Shown here in pieces: positions 1-13,933 of a stretch of DNA of 45,109 nt. The notes under the pieces were generated by a model. The model worked only from the letters and a program-made list of their open reading frames with translations. It was not told the DNA's origin and made no database searches. Made by a program: the position numbers and the translations under genes. Each line of letters opens with the position of its first letter. The first letter of the stretch is position 1. The DNA comes from Exiguobacterium marinum DSM 16307 (lineage in GTDB: Bacteria > Bacillota > Bacilli > Exiguobacteriales > Exiguobacteriaceae), in assembly GCF_000620845.1 (NCBI RefSeq), contig NZ_KK211189.1:466468-511576 (forward strand), written 5' to 3'.

Positions 1-969
<969 letters not shown>

Positions 970-1026
970 TAGTCTATGGTTTGTGTTGATGAATCCTCAG
1001 TTTTCAGGGAACAAGCCCTGTAAAAG

Positions 1027-1143
<117 letters not shown>

Positions 1144-1152
1144 AAACGTAGA

Positions 1153-1187
1153 AGACGATCAAGCATACGCTTGATCGTCTTTTTTTT
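1153..1187 (+). terminator. rRNA operon terminator
   Basis: A perfect 12-bp stem, AGACGATCAAGC (1153-1164) with GCTTGATCGTCT (1169-1180), closes a 4-nt ATAC loop and is followed by seven T (1181-1187). This is a strong rho-independent terminator for the rRNA operon. Only 15 nt separate it from the Shine-Dalgarno of the next gene. Confidence 0.92.
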
Positions 1188-1216
1188 AATATTCAACAAT
1201 TTAGGAGGAATAACAA

Positions 1217-2635
1217 ATGGCTCCTTCTCGGAAAAACCCTTTTACGTTTCTAGAGACTTTAGAACAGCATGTACGTGAACGTCGCGTGTCTTTTCATGTA
1301 CCGGGTCATCACAACGGTACGGTGGGCAATGATGGATTACCGAGTGCATTCGCAAGAGTCATGCCTTATGATCTGACTGAATTACCACATTTAGATGATT
1401 TGCACGATGCTTCCGGGATTATCGAGCAAGCTGAAACAGCACTAGGTAACCTGTATGCGAGTAAAAGTAAATGGCTTGTCAACGGATCGACCGTTGGAAA
1501 TTGGAGTATGCTTGCGGCAACGGTAAAACGTGGGGAACGCGTATATGTGCAACGGAACTCACATAAGTCTGTTTGGAACGCGATTGAATGGTTAGGATTA
1601 AAACCGGTTTTATTAATGCCTATGATTGAGCGTGGTACAGGTATTCCAACAGTCGTAACGCTAGAAACGATTGAACAAGCCGTTCAAGAATTCCCTGGAG
1701 GGCGGGCCGTCATGTTGACGTCTCCTACGTATTATGGAGATATGGCTGACATTCGTGTAATTTCGGATTATTTGTCTCATTTAAACATTCCGTTGCTTGT
1801 CGATGAAGCACATGGCGCTCATTTGATTCACCCACAGTTGCCCCAGCGTTCTGCAATCTTTGAAGGAGCGAGCGCGGTGGTACAGTCCGCACATAAAACG
1901 TTACCTGCCTTAACGATGGGAGCTTGGATTCATTATAAAGAAGATATCGATGAAGTTCAGTTGAAACATGCGTTATCATCCTTTCAAACATCGAGTCCAT
2001 CTTATCTTATTATGGCTTCATTGGATTATGCACGTTCCTATTTAGAAAGTTTAACGGATGAAGCATGGTCTTCTATTCAGAAAAGTCATGTATCTTTCGT
2101 GCTTGAATTGAAACGTGCAGGTTTTTCGGTAAAAGTCGGGGACGATTTCACAAAAGTGACCATCATGACATACCCGAAAAATGGATTAGTCTTTTGTGAG
2201 CACCTTGCATCAATTGGAATAGACATCGAATTGGCTGCAGTTGACCACGTGTTATTGTGTCTACCATTAAGGGAAATAAACAAACAGGAAATTGAGCACT
2301 GGGTCACATTGATGAAAAAGGCTGCGACTCATGTGCCAATAATCGATGAGGATGAAACCATCTTCCCGTTCCCTTCAACACACCGGGTATCTGAACTGTA
2401 TATGATGGCAGGGGATGAGCCAATACACCGTGTATCCTTTAAAGAGGCTGTCGGATCGATTTCAGCAGAGACGGTGATTCCTTACCCGCCGGGCATCCCA
2501 TGGATTTTGAAAGGAGAGCGAATTACAGAAGAGAAAATCCGTGTACTCCTGGAATGGATTTCTTTAGGGAGGAAGCTTCAAGCCGGTAAGCATGTTATGA
2601 TAGAGCAAATTGACGTTATTGTAGAGGAGTTTTAA
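1217..2635 (+). CDS. yaaO: Orn/Lys/Arg decarboxylase family protein (YaaO-like)
   Basis: A PLP-dependent fold-type I decarboxylase of the Orn/Lys/Arg group, 472 aa. This family makes polyamine precursors (cadaverine, putrescine or agmatine); the substrate cannot be read from the sequence. The N terminus carries the family signature FHVPGHHNG. The PLP-binding lysine is K227 in SAHKTLP, and DEAHGAH (about residues 195-201) supplies the aspartate that contacts the PLP ring nitrogen. The ATG at 1217 follows AGGAGG at 1203-1208. In B. subtilis yaaO also lies just upstream of tmk. No promoter fits between the rRNA terminator and this gene, so expression may depend on read-through from the rRNA operon. 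Confidence 0.9.
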   Translation: MAPSRKNPFTFLETLEQHVRERRVSFHVPGHHNGTVGNDGLPSAFARVMPYDLTELPHLDDLHDASGIIEQAETALGNLYASKSKWLVNGSTVGNWSMLAATVKRGERVYVQRNSHKSVWNAIEWLGLKPVLLMPMIERGTGIPTVVTLETIEQAVQEFPGGRAVMLTSPTYYGDMADIRVISDYLSHLNIPLLVDEAHGAHLIHPQLPQRSAIFEGASAVVQSAHKTLPALTMGAWIHYKEDIDEVQLKHALSSFQTSSPSYLIMASLDYARSYLESLTDEAWSSIQKSHVSFVLELKRAGFSVKVGDDFTKVTIMTYPKNGLVFCEHLASIGIDIELAAVDHVLLCLPLREINKQEIEHWVTLMKKAATHVPIIDEDETIFPFPSTHRVSELYMMAGDEPIHRVSFKEAVGSISAETVIPYPPGIPWILKGERITEEKIRVLLEWISLGRKLQAGKHVMIEQIDVIVEEF

Positions 2636-2638
2636 AAA

Positions 2639-3606
<968 letters not shown>

Positions 3607-3620
3607 TGGGAGTTGGGCAT

Positions 3621-4613
3621 ATGCGTTTTCAGGAATTACATGAGTCCCAAACAGTGGTGGCTCAAATCATAAAAAATTCAATCGTTTCAAATAAAGTGGG
3701 CCACGCGTACATCTTTTCGGGGGACTATGAGCCATTCTTAATTGACACGGCTACGTTGTTTGCGAAAGCGTTATTTTGTGAAACCCCGCAAGGAGCTGAA
3801 CCGTGTGGACTGTGTCGAAACTGTCGACGTATGGATTCAAAAAACATCGTGGACTACATCGAAGTAGAGCCGGATGGAGCCAGCATTAAAAAAGAGCAAA
3901 TTCAGCAATTGCTCAGTGACTTGTCGTTACGAGGAGCTGAAGGAGATCGTCAAGTTTACGTTATTCATCAAGCGCATAAGATGACGACTCAAGCCGCGAA
4001 TAGTCTATTGAAGTTCTTTGAAGAACCGGGTGTCGGAAAGCTTGCTATTTTAGTAACGACACAACCTCATCTACTCCTTCCGACGATTCGTTCGCGCGCT
4101 CAACAACTCGCTTTTCGCCCAATCGACCGTGCGCAATTGGCACAAACCATGTCGGAAGAACTGTCTTGCACATATGATTTGGCATACCTTGCCTTAACCG
4201 TTTACCCAAAATGGGATGATGCGAAAGAAGCACTTGGACAGGAGTGGTTTGTACAGGCGTACGGGCTAGTGGTACAATTAATTGAAGTATTGACGAAACG
4301 ACCTCAAGAGTTGCTCTTGTTTGCACAAGAAAAATGGTTAGGACATTTCAAAGGACGAAATGAGTTACGGGTTGGCCTTGAGTTATTCGAACACTGGCTA
4401 GAGGAGGCACTCCATTTAAAAGTGCGAGATACGTATGCTCCGAAGCTATTTAAGAATGAGGTTGCTTTATACAACGCATTTATCCAAAATCGATCTGTCT
4501 CTAAACTCACACATGCGATTGAAAGTGTGCATGCGGCCATTCGACGACTCGAGGCAAACGTCAATCCTCAATTAACGTTCGAACGACTTTCGTTCGATTT
4601 GCAGAAAGGATAG
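3621..4613 (+). CDS. holB: DNA polymerase III subunit delta'
   Basis: Clamp-loader delta-prime subunit of the replicative polymerase, 330 aa from the chosen start. It shows the AAA+ clamp-loader layout, with GHAYIFSG near the N terminus, a four-cysteine zinc module (C53, C62, C65, C68), SLLKFFEEP, and the sensor/arginine-finger region SRAQQ. The Walker A loop is degenerate, which is normal for delta-prime because it does not bind ATP. ATG 3606 overlaps the darA stop and is in frame, but GGGAG at 3608-3612 is correctly spaced only for ATG 3621, which also gives a more typical N terminus. Confidence 0.92.
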   Translation: MRFQELHESQTVVAQIIKNSIVSNKVGHAYIFSGDYEPFLIDTATLFAKALFCETPQGAEPCGLCRNCRRMDSKNIVDYIEVEPDGASIKKEQIQQLLSDLSLRGAEGDRQVYVIHQAHKMTTQAANSLLKFFEEPGVGKLAILVTTQPHLLLPTIRSRAQQLAFRPIDRAQLAQTMSEELSCTYDLAYLALTVYPKWDDAKEALGQEWFVQAYGLVVQLIEVLTKRPQELLLFAQEKWLGHFKGRNELRVGLELFEHWLEEALHLKVRDTYAPKLFKNEVALYNAFIQNRSVSKLTHAIESVHAAIRRLEANVNPQLTFERLSFDLQKG

Positions 4614-4619
4614 AAGCGT

Positions 4620-5450
4620 GTGCTTGAAGTAGTTGGAGTCCGTTTTAAAGAAGCGGGAAAAATCTATTACTTTTCACCAGGCGATGCAACGCTTAAACGC
4701 GGGAACCATGTCATCGTTGAAACGGTACGTGGAATTGAGTACGGTGAAGTTGTCCAAGTCGATAAACAGCTCGGCGAAGACGAGGTTGTTATGCCGTTGA
4801 AGACAATCCTTCGTGTCGCTGACCAAAAGGATGCAGATATCGTACGCGATAATCGACTGGCAGCCGTTGATGCTCACGCCGTCTGTGAAGAAAAAATTCG
4901 AGAGCATCAACTAGATATGAAACTAGTCGATGTTGAGTATACATTTGATCGTAATAAAGTAATCTTTTATTTTACTGCCGAGGGTCGCGTCGATTTTCGA
5001 GAGTTGGTAAAAGACTTGGCTAGTGTGTTTCGAACACGGATCGAACTCCGACAAATCGGTGTTCGTGACGAAGCGAAGTTACTAAGCGGGATAGGACCAT
5101 GTGGTCGAGTTCTTTGTTGTTCGTCATTTCTTGGGGAGTTTGAACCTGTCTCCATCAAAATGGCTAAAGATCAGAATCTCTCGTTAAATCCGAACAAGAT
5201 TTCTGGGGTATGTGGTCGTCTGATGTGCTGCTTAAAATATGAGAATGACACATACGAAGAATTGAAACGTGATTTACCAGACGTCGGCAAGCGAATCAAA
5301 ATTCCAGAAGGTGATGGTCGGGTAATCGGTCTCAATATTTTGGACCAACTCATTCAAGTTGAGCTCCACGATCGGACGCGAGTCGTCACATATACAATTG
5401 ATGAACTCGTTGAGGTGGGTGCGATTAAACGAAAACCGTCAAAACAGTGA
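4620..5450 (+). CDS. ricT: RicT (YaaT), PSP1-domain iron-sulfur protein
   Basis: A 276-aa PSP1-domain protein. In B. subtilis it forms the Y-complex with RicA (YmcA) and RicF (YlbF), carries [4Fe-4S] clusters and directs RNase Y to mRNA processing events. The cluster-ligand cysteines are all present here: C161, C166, C167, C198, C203 and C204, in CGRVLCC and CGRLMCC. The start is GTG 4620, 6 nt after holB, with AAAGGA at 4605-4610. In B. subtilis this gene was first noticed for sporulation and competence defects; its retention here fits a general RNA-processing job. Confidence 0.93.
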   Translation: MLEVVGVRFKEAGKIYYFSPGDATLKRGNHVIVETVRGIEYGEVVQVDKQLGEDEVVMPLKTILRVADQKDADIVRDNRLAAVDAHAVCEEKIREHQLDMKLVDVEYTFDRNKVIFYFTAEGRVDFRELVKDLASVFRTRIELRQIGVRDEAKLLSGIGPCGRVLCCSSFLGEFEPVSIKMAKDQNLSLNPNKISGVCGRLMCCLKYENDTYEELKRDLPDVGKRIKIPEGDGRVIGLNILDQLIQVELHDRTRVVTYTIDELVEVGAIKRKPSKQ

Positions 5451-5464
5451 TGGGGTGCTGAGCA

Positions 5465-5809
5465 GTGGAAAGAATGGACAAAAAAGAAGTGATGATGCGT
5501 GTAGATGCGATTGAGCAACAGATGCAACTCTTAACGGAGCACTTAGGCGTGCTAAAAGAACAGCTCGCTTATTTGCTTGAAGAGAATCAGCATATGTATC
5601 TAGAGAATCATCACTTGCGCGAAAAAGTCGAACAATTGGCAGAAGTTGATACGACAAATGGTGATTCACAAATCGCATTGTCGGGGAAAGGGCAGAACAA
5701 CTTGGCTGCGCTTTATCAAGAAGGCTTCCATATTTGTAACCTCCATTACGGACAGGTACGAAAAGATGGGGACTGTCTCTTCTGTTTGTCGATGCTCAAT
5801 AAACATTAA
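5465..5809 (+). CDS. yabA: Replication initiation control protein YabA
   Basis: A 114-aa protein that binds DnaA and the DnaN clamp and prevents over-initiation at oriC. The first half is a leucine-rich coiled coil that tetramerises, with heptads such as [15 protein letters not shown]. The C-terminal part has the zinc motif H89-x-C91-x2-H94 and C104-x2-C107, ending in DGDCLFCLS. The start is uncertain: GTG 5465 has a weak GGGGTG at 5452-5457, while ATG 5474 gives the MDKKE start known from Bacillus but has no properly spaced Shine-Dalgarno. It is the last gene before a clear terminator. Confidence 0.92.
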   Translation: MERMDKKEVMMRVDAIEQQMQLLTEHLGVLKEQLAYLLEENQHMYLENHHLREKVEQLAEVDTTNGDSQIALSGKGQNNLAALYQEGFHICNLHYGQVRKDGDCLFCLSMLNKH

Positions 5810-5814
5810 TACGG

Positions 5815-5854
5815 GGCGATAGATAGGGGTTCCCTATCCATCGCCTTTCTTTTG
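5815..5854 (+). terminator. Terminator after yabA
   Basis: Hairpin GGCGAT-GATAGGG (5815-5828, one unpaired A) with CCCTATC-ATCGCC (5832-5845), a GTT loop, and tail TTTCTTTT. It lies directly upstream of the yabB Shine-Dalgarno (5858-5864), leaving no room for a separate promoter. Confidence 0.88.
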
Positions 5855-5869
5855 TAGAAGGAGGAAATG

Positions 5870-6607
5870 ATGGTAACGGTAAAAGATGGAGAACGCCTCG
5901 ATGATTTACTCGGACGTCCAGGTAAAATCATTCAGAGTGATGATGTGTTCTCATTTTCATTAGATGCGGTACTGCTTGCAGAGTTTGTGTGGGTACCGAT
6001 TCAAAAAGGTCAGTTGGTCGATTTGTGTGCCGGTACCGGAGCAATCCCACTCTTTTTGTCATATCGTACAAAAGGGACGATTACAGGCGTGGAGATTCAA
6101 TCGAAGTTAGTCGATATGGCGAATCGAAGCATGGCGGTCAACCGTCTCGAAGAGCGGATTCGAGTGGTGGAGGGCGATGTGAAAACGGTAGCGACACAGC
6201 TTGGACATGCGCGATATGACGTGGTGACATGTAATCCTCCCTATTTTTTGGCAAATGATACTTCTCTGCGGAATCAGAATGAGCATCATACGATTGCGCG
6301 CCATGAGGTATTGTGTACATTGGAAGATTGCGTTAAAACAGCCAGTCAACTCGTCAAACCAGGAGGGAAAGTGGCGTTCGTGCATCGGCCAGAACGTTTA
6401 CTGGATATCCTGACGTTGATGCGTGCGTATCGAATTGAACCAAAACGAATGCAACTCGTTTACCCGAAAGCGGGACGCGAGGCGAATACCTTATTAATCG
6501 AGGGATCGAAAGATGGAAAAGCAGGTCTTAAAATTTTACCGCCATTTGTTGTATATGAAGATGACGATACGTATACAGAAGCGATGCGAGCGATTCTCGA
6601 TGCCTAA
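5870..6607 (+). CDS. yabB: tRNA1(Val) (adenine-N6)-methyltransferase family protein (YabB)
   Basis: A class I SAM-dependent methyltransferase of the YfiC/TrmN6 group, 245 aa from ATG 5870. Motif I is [14 protein letters not shown], and the adenine-N6 catalytic motif is CNPPYF. The E. coli relative methylates A37 of tRNA-Val; the exact substrate here is inferred from the family. ATG 5867 is also possible, but AAGGAGG at 5858-5864 would sit only 2 nt from it. The 3' end overlaps yazA. Confidence 0.88.
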   Translation: MVTVKDGERLDDLLGRPGKIIQSDDVFSFSLDAVLLAEFVWVPIQKGQLVDLCAGTGAIPLFLSYRTKGTITGVEIQSKLVDMANRSMAVNRLEERIRVVEGDVKTVATQLGHARYDVVTCNPPYFLANDTSLRNQNEHHTIARHEVLCTLEDCVKTASQLVKPGGKVAFVHRPERLLDILTLMRAYRIEPKRMQLVYPKAGREANTLLIEGSKDGKAGLKILPPFVVYEDDDTYTEAMRAILDA

Positions 6608-6878
6608 ACACTATACGTATATCTTGGAATGCGGTGATGGAACGTACTACACGGGCTACACGACAGACGTGGAAAAGCGACTTCTTGCCCATAATGGCGG
6701 GAAAGGTGCGAAGTATACGAAAGCGCGACTGCCTGTCCGACTTCGATATGTACAATCGTTTGAGACGAAGCGAGAGGCCATGCAATACGAATGGTCCATT
6801 AAGCAATTGAACCGCGCACAAAAAGAGCAACTGATGGAGGGGACGACCAATGAATTCACAGAAGAGTTATCAAACTGA
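6600..6878 (+). CDS. yazA: GIY-YIG nuclease-fold protein YazA
   Basis: A small GIY-YIG domain protein, 92 aa, of the UPF0213 group. It shows the paired YTYILE and YYTGYTTD strands, the arginine in DVEKRL, and the conserved glutamate in MQYEW. The biological role of this stand-alone family is not known. ATG 6600 overlaps the yabB stop by 8 nt and has no good Shine-Dalgarno, which suggests translational coupling. The same reading frame is open upstream to 6513, but that part lies inside yabB and does not resemble the family. It overlaps rsmI by 29 nt. Confidence 0.87.
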   Translation: MPKHYTYILECGDGTYYTGYTTDVEKRLLAHNGGKGAKYTKARLPVRLRYVQSFETKREAMQYEWSIKQLNRAQKEQLMEGTTNEFTEELSN

Positions 6879-7719
6879 ACAACCGACGTTGTATATCGTA
6901 CCGACACCAATTGGGAACTTGGAGGACATGACGTATCGAGCGGTACGGATACTTCAGGAAGTCGATTTAATCGCAGCAGAAGACACACGTCAAACAATGA
7001 AACTTTGTCGCCATTTTGAAATTATGACAAAACTGGTTAGCTACCATGAGCACAACAAAGATGTGAGTGGGACAAGGCTTATCGAGGACCTAGTTGCTGG
7101 GAAGTCGATTGCCGTCGTCTCAGATGCTGGAATGCCTGGTATTTCAGATCCTGGGAGTGATCTCGTACGATTAGCCATTGAGGCAAGCATTCCAGTTGTC
7201 GTCTTACCAGGTGCCAATGCAGCGCTCACTGCACTCGTCGCATCCGGTCTTGCGACCGAGCGATTTCTCTATTATGGCTTTTTACCGCGAAAAAAGAAAG
7301 ATCGGATTGATGTATTAGAATCGGTTCAATATGAGCCGGGAACCATCATTTTTTATGAGGCCCCTCATCGATTGAAAGAGATGTTAACGGCGATTCGACA
7401 AGTGTTCGGGAACCGACAAATCGTATTAGGTCGAGAACTAACAAAAACGTTCGAAGAGTTTTTGAGAGGGACGATAGATGAAGCGTTGCAATGGTGTGAA
7501 GGCGAAGTTCGTGGGGAGTTTGTCGTCCTTGTGAGCGGCGCGACAGAAGCGGCCCCTACAACTACGTGGTGGGAATCACTTTCTGTGTATGAACACGTAG
7601 TTCATTATGTGGAAGAAGGATTAAAACCAAATGCAGCAATCAAACAGACGGCGAAAGACCGTGGGGAATCCCGCAACGATGTATATGATGCATACCATCA
7701 ACTGCATAAAAAAGAGTAA
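6850..7719 (+). CDS. rsmI: 16S rRNA (cytidine(1402)-2'-O)-methyltransferase
   Basis: A SAM-dependent 2'-O-methyltransferase acting on C1402 in the 16S rRNA decoding centre; 289 aa. It belongs to the tetrapyrrole-methylase fold. Conserved motifs are [30 protein letters not shown] and [16 protein letters not shown] 6850 follows a GGAGGGG run just upstream inside yazA. It is the last gene of the yabB-yazA-rsmI run and converges on abrB; its last codons form one arm of the abrB terminator. Confidence 0.95.
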   Translation: MNSQKSYQTEQPTLYIVPTPIGNLEDMTYRAVRILQEVDLIAAEDTRQTMKLCRHFEIMTKLVSYHEHNKDVSGTRLIEDLVAGKSIAVVSDAGMPGISDPGSDLVRLAIEASIPVVVLPGANAALTALVASGLATERFLYYGFLPRKKKDRIDVLESVQYEPGTIIFYEAPHRLKEMLTAIRQVFGNRQIVLGRELTKTFEEFLRGTIDEALQWCEGEVRGEFVVLVSGATEAAPTTTWWESLSVYEHVVHYVEEGLKPNAAIKQTAKDRGESRNDVYDAYHQLHKKE

Positions 7720-7743
7720 GCAAGGAAATCCTTGCTTACTCTT
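7706..7743 (-). terminator. abrB terminator embedded in the rsmI 3' end
   Basis: A perfect 15-bp stem, 7712-7726 with 7729-7743 and an AA turn, spans both convergent stop codons (rsmI TAA 7717-7719; abrB TAA, complement of 7736-7738). The T tract is present only on the - strand (complement of the A run 7708-7713), so this is a strong terminator for abrB. Going rightward the hairpin is followed by CGCTG, not T, so it should terminate rsmI poorly. Confidence 0.85.
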
Positions 7744-8029
7744 CGCTGTAGTAGTTTTCGAGCATGTTCTTCAATTCAACGAGAACACGTTGTGCACCTT
7801 CTGGTGACAAGATGAGTTTGCCGTCTGCCAATTTGAAGTTATCGTCCGATACTTCGCCTGTAACTTGGCAAGTCATGTTCGGCTTATATTTTTTCAAAAC
7901 GATTTGATCGTTGTCGACGTAAATCTCGAGAGCATCTTTCTCTGCAATTCCGAGTGTACGGCGCAATTCGATTGGAATAACGACACGACCAAGTTCATCA
8001 ACCTTACGTACAATACCTGTAGATTTCAT
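7736..8029 (-). CDS. abrB: Transition-state regulator AbrB
   Basis: A 97-aa DNA-binding protein of the AbrB family. In Bacillus it represses post-exponential genes (biofilm, competence, antibiotic production) during growth. The N-terminal SpoVT/AbrB swapped-hairpin domain, MKSTGIVRKVDELGRVVIP, is nearly identical to B. subtilis AbrB. The conserved cysteine of the family is in NMTCQVTGE. The start is set by homology and by AGGAGG just upstream on the - strand (complement of about 8037-8044). The open frame continues upstream to 8251, but that part overlaps the promoter. It is the only protein-coding gene on the - strand in the window. Confidence 0.95.
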   Translation of the reverse strand: MKSTGIVRKVDELGRVVIPIELRRTLGIAEKDALEIYVDNDQIVLKKYKPNMTCQVTGEVSDDNFKLADGKLILSPEGAQRVLVELKNMLENYYSEE

Positions 8030-8108
8030 TTGTGTTTCCTCCTCCAATGGTGTCGAAATCTCGTGGTGACATGAATCGTCAAAATTCGACAATGTGACTA
8101 CAGCAAAA

Positions 8109-8137
8109 AGCATACTAAACTTTCCAATTGCAGTCAA
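8109..8137 (-). promoter_or_regulatory. Sigma-A promoter of abrB
   Basis: On the - strand: -35 TTGACT (complement of 8132-8137), a 17-nt spacer and -10 TATGCT (complement of 8109-8114). Transcription would start near 8102, giving a leader of about 70 nt. A TGTCGAA copy lies at 8085-8091, just downstream of the predicted start. Confidence 0.8.
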
Positions 8138-8292
8138 CTGCTTACTATCTGGAAAAGTAAATTTTCGAATTTTGTCGAATTGAGAACGATATATACCTAA
8201 ATTTCCCCGATAGTTTGAACTTGAAACAAAGAAAGGGTATTTTTGGAACATTTATGACGAAGAAAACGCAAAAAAATTCCAAACAATTAGGT

Positions 8293-8323
8293 TTGGAAAT
8301 TCTTTTGTCGAACCGTGTATAAT
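8293..8323 (+). promoter_or_regulatory. Promoter of metG
   Basis: A consensus -10 TATAAT at 8318-8323. The best -35 is TTGGAA (8293-8298) with a long 19-nt spacer, or TGGAAA with 18. The transcript would begin about 30 nt before the ATG, so there is no room for a T-box or riboswitch leader. The spacer contains one TGTCGAA copy. Confidence 0.65.
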
Positions 8324-8356
8324 GGAAATTGCATATGTCGAAAGGATGGAGAATAA

Positions 8357-10321
<1,965 letters not shown>

Positions 10322-10329
10322 TGGAATGG

Positions 10330-10356
10330 GGGAGACCGCGGTCTCCCTCTCTTTTT
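10330..10356 (+). terminator. Terminator after metG
   Basis: An 18-nt perfect palindrome, GGGAGACCG/CGGTCTCCC (10330-10347), followed by TCTCTTTTTC. The tatD Shine-Dalgarno begins only 3 nt after the T-rich tail (AAGGAGG, 10359-10365). Confidence 0.82.
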
Positions 10357-10372
10357 CTAAGGAGGAAACAAG

Positions 10373-11140
10373 ATGTTGATTGATACACACACGCACATCA
10401 ATGCAGAACAGTTCAACGAGGATGTGGGAGAGACAATCGAGCGGGCGAGAGAAGCAGGAGTATCTCCGCTACTTGTCGTCGGATTTGATACGCCGACCAT
10501 CGATCGGGCAATCGAGTTGGCAGAAGCGCATGAAGACATCTATGCCATTGTGGGGTGGCATCCGGTCGATGCGATTGATTGTAAAAATGCGGATTTGGCA
10601 CGGATTGAAGCACTTATGAGTCATCCGAAAGTGATGGCACTCGGTGAAATCGGTCTCGACTATCACTGGGACAAGTCGCCGAGAGACGTGCAACAGCGTC
10701 TCTTCCGCCAACAAATTGCCATCGCAAAGCGGACTAATATGCCAATTGTCATTCATAATCGAGAAGCGACGGCTGATGTGCTCGATATTTTGGAAGAAGA
10801 GCATGCCGAGGAAGTCGGTGGTGTGTTCCATAGTTATAGCATGTCCGTTGAACTCTTGCCTCGCTGCTTAGATTTGAACTTTTATATTTCATTGGGAGGG
10901 CCGGTCACGTTTAAAAATGCGAAGGTTCCGAAGGTAGTGGCGCAAGAAGTACCACTTGATCGTCTGCTTGTCGAGACGGACTGCCCGTACTTGACCCCGA
11001 CCCCGTTCCGTGGAAAACGGAACGAACCGGCATACGTTAAATATGTAGCGGAAGAGATTGCGTCACTTCGAGACATGGCATTCGATGAACTGGCAGAAGC
11101 GACGACAGCTAACGCGAAGAAGCTGTTTCGACTTCCATGA
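10373..11140 (+). CDS. tatD: TatD-family metal-dependent hydrolase/DNase (YabD)
   Basis: A TIM-barrel metal-dependent hydrolase of the TatD family, 255 aa; members have 3'-5' exonuclease or other phosphoesterase activity, and the in vivo substrate is uncertain. Metal ligands appear as D4-THTH8 (HxH), the glutamate in GEIGLDYH, the histidine in VIHNREA, HSYS, and the aspartate in VETDCPYLTP. ATG 10373 follows AAGGAGG at 10359-10365. It starts the overlapping run tatD-yabE-rnmV-rsmA, the same order as in B. subtilis. Confidence 0.93.
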   Translation: MLIDTHTHINAEQFNEDVGETIERAREAGVSPLLVVGFDTPTIDRAIELAEAHEDIYAIVGWHPVDAIDCKNADLARIEALMSHPKVMALGEIGLDYHWDKSPRDVQQRLFRQQIAIAKRTNMPIVIHNREATADVLDILEEEHAEEVGGVFHSYSMSVELLPRCLDLNFYISLGGPVTFKNAKVPKVVAQEVPLDRLLVETDCPYLTPTPFRGKRNEPAYVKYVAEEIASLRDMAFDELAEATTANAKKLFRLP

Positions 11141-12415
11141 TTAAACGTGTGCTAGCTAGTATAGGTGTTATCGTGACCGCTTCTGTGGCGTATGTCATGC
11201 TACAGCCTGAAGTAATCAAGGTCGTCGATGACGGTGTCGTGATTGAGCATGAGACAAGGGCAGATTCCGTTCTCGAGGTGCTTGAAGAATTAAACATCAC
11301 GTTAGATGAGACGGATTACGTCACACCAGCACTGAGTGGGGATGTACCGGAAGACCGTCTGATCCGGATTGAGCGTTCACATGAGGTGTCACTTCAAATT
11401 GGGTATGGACAAATCGAGTCGATTCAAACGCGCGAAAGGACCGTGGAGGACGTGTTGTTGCGTTACGGAGTGACCGTGCGGGATGGAGACACCGTATATC
11501 CGTCCGTGCGTACACCGGTGACGAATGGGATGACGATTCGTTATCAACCGGTTGTTGCGGTGAATTTGATTGTCGGGCAAGATGCGTTGACAATCTACAC
11601 GATGGCAACAGACGTTAAACAACTGTTAACAGAAGAGAACATCGATGTGACGGAAAGTGACACGGTCATACCAGCCCTCTCGACATCCATTCGTGAAGGA
11701 TTGACGATTACGGTCAACACGAATCGTGACGTTGTTCAATATGAGAGCCAGTTGATCCCGTTTGAGGTGGTTGAGGAAGAGGATGAGACGCTCGACGAAG
11801 GTGTGAAGCAAACGGTACAAGTCGGGGTTCCTGGACTTGAACGGACAAGGTATGCACTTACTGTGGAAAATGGTACAATTACAAATCGTACGAAAACGGA
11901 AGTGGAAACGTTGCGTAAAACGACGCCGCAGATTATCAAAGTGGGAACGAAGGAAGTCGTGGAATCGACTACCGAGCCGACGACTGCGGATGAATCGAGC
12001 CCGTTTATACCGGAAGCCGAAGTGGAGATTGTTGAGGCGCCCAAAACGGATGACGTGTTAGATTTCTCATCTGCGAAACAATTGCTTGTAGAAGCGACCG
12101 CTTATACGAACAATCCGGAAGATACGGTGACATATAACGGGCGCGTGCTGACAAGAAGTGGATATGATGTGACGGATACGATACTGTTTGAAGGAATGCG
12201 GATTATAGCGGTTGACCCTGCTATCATTCCACTCGGGACCCGCGTATACGTTGAAGGGATTGGTATGGCGATTGCCCTTGATACAGGAAGTGCGATCAAA
12301 GGCCAAAAAATCGACATCATGATGGATGAAAAGGAAGAGGCCGTGACGTTTGGTCGTAAGCCGCTCACCATCTGGGTGATTCCGAAACAAGAAGAAGAGA
12401 AAGAAGGATCAGACA

Positions 12416-12423
<8 letters not shown>
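11137..12423 (+). CDS. yabE: YabE-like wall protein with DUF348, G5 and 3D domains
   Basis: A probable exported cell-wall protein of 428 aa, related to B. subtilis YabE and the Rpf/Sps group of wall-remodelling factors. An N-terminal hydrophobic segment (about residues 4-22) serves as signal or anchor. Three DUF348 repeats follow (about 27-70, 88-130, 140-185), then a G5 domain (about 200-275) that likely binds wall sugar polymers, and a C-terminal 3D (double-psi beta-barrel) domain from about 315. The 3D acidic residues are in VDPAIIPLGTRVYV, ALDTGSAIKG and KIDIMM, as in lytic transglycosylase-like enzymes. ATG 11137 overlaps the tatD stop. Confidence 0.88.
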
Positions 12424-13876
<1,453 letters not shown>

Positions 13877-13891
13877 ATAAATCTTTATTTT

Positions 13892-13912
13892 CATATTTAA
13901 ATATGCTATACT
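13892..13912 (+). promoter_or_regulatory. Second, extended -10 promoter of veg with palindrome
   Basis: An extended -10 TGC-TATACT (13904-13912) overlaps the end of a 14-bp palindrome, CATATTTAAATATG (13892-13905). The corresponding -35 is weak (TTTATT, 13884-13889). The leader to the veg ATG would be very short (about 15 nt). Confidence 0.5.
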
Positions 13913-13933
13913 TGTAACAGTGAGGTGAAGCGT

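Larger units (their letters stand above)
8046..8342. repeat. Five TGTCGAA motifs in the abrB-metG divergent region
   Basis: The 330-bp gap between abrB and metG has no gene. Besides the two promoters it holds five copies of TGTCGAA: + strand at 8051-8057, 8173-8179, 8306-8312 and 8336-8342, and - strand at 8085-8091. The copies at 8306 and 8336 are exactly 30 bp apart and flank the metG -10 box. An 8-bp inverted repeat, TTCCAAAC/GTTTGGAA (8277-8284, 8291-8298), precedes metG. A shared operator is an inference. Confidence 0.5.

Noticed and set aside
3720-3760. Loss of the Walker A motif in HolB as a sign of decay
   Set aside because: The delta-prime clamp-loader subunit normally lacks a functional ATP site; the rest of the gene is intact.
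8030-8251. Longer AbrB with an N-terminal extension
   Set aside because: The added residues cover the predicted promoter and leader, and the conserved family start is at 8029 with a strong Shine-Dalgarno.
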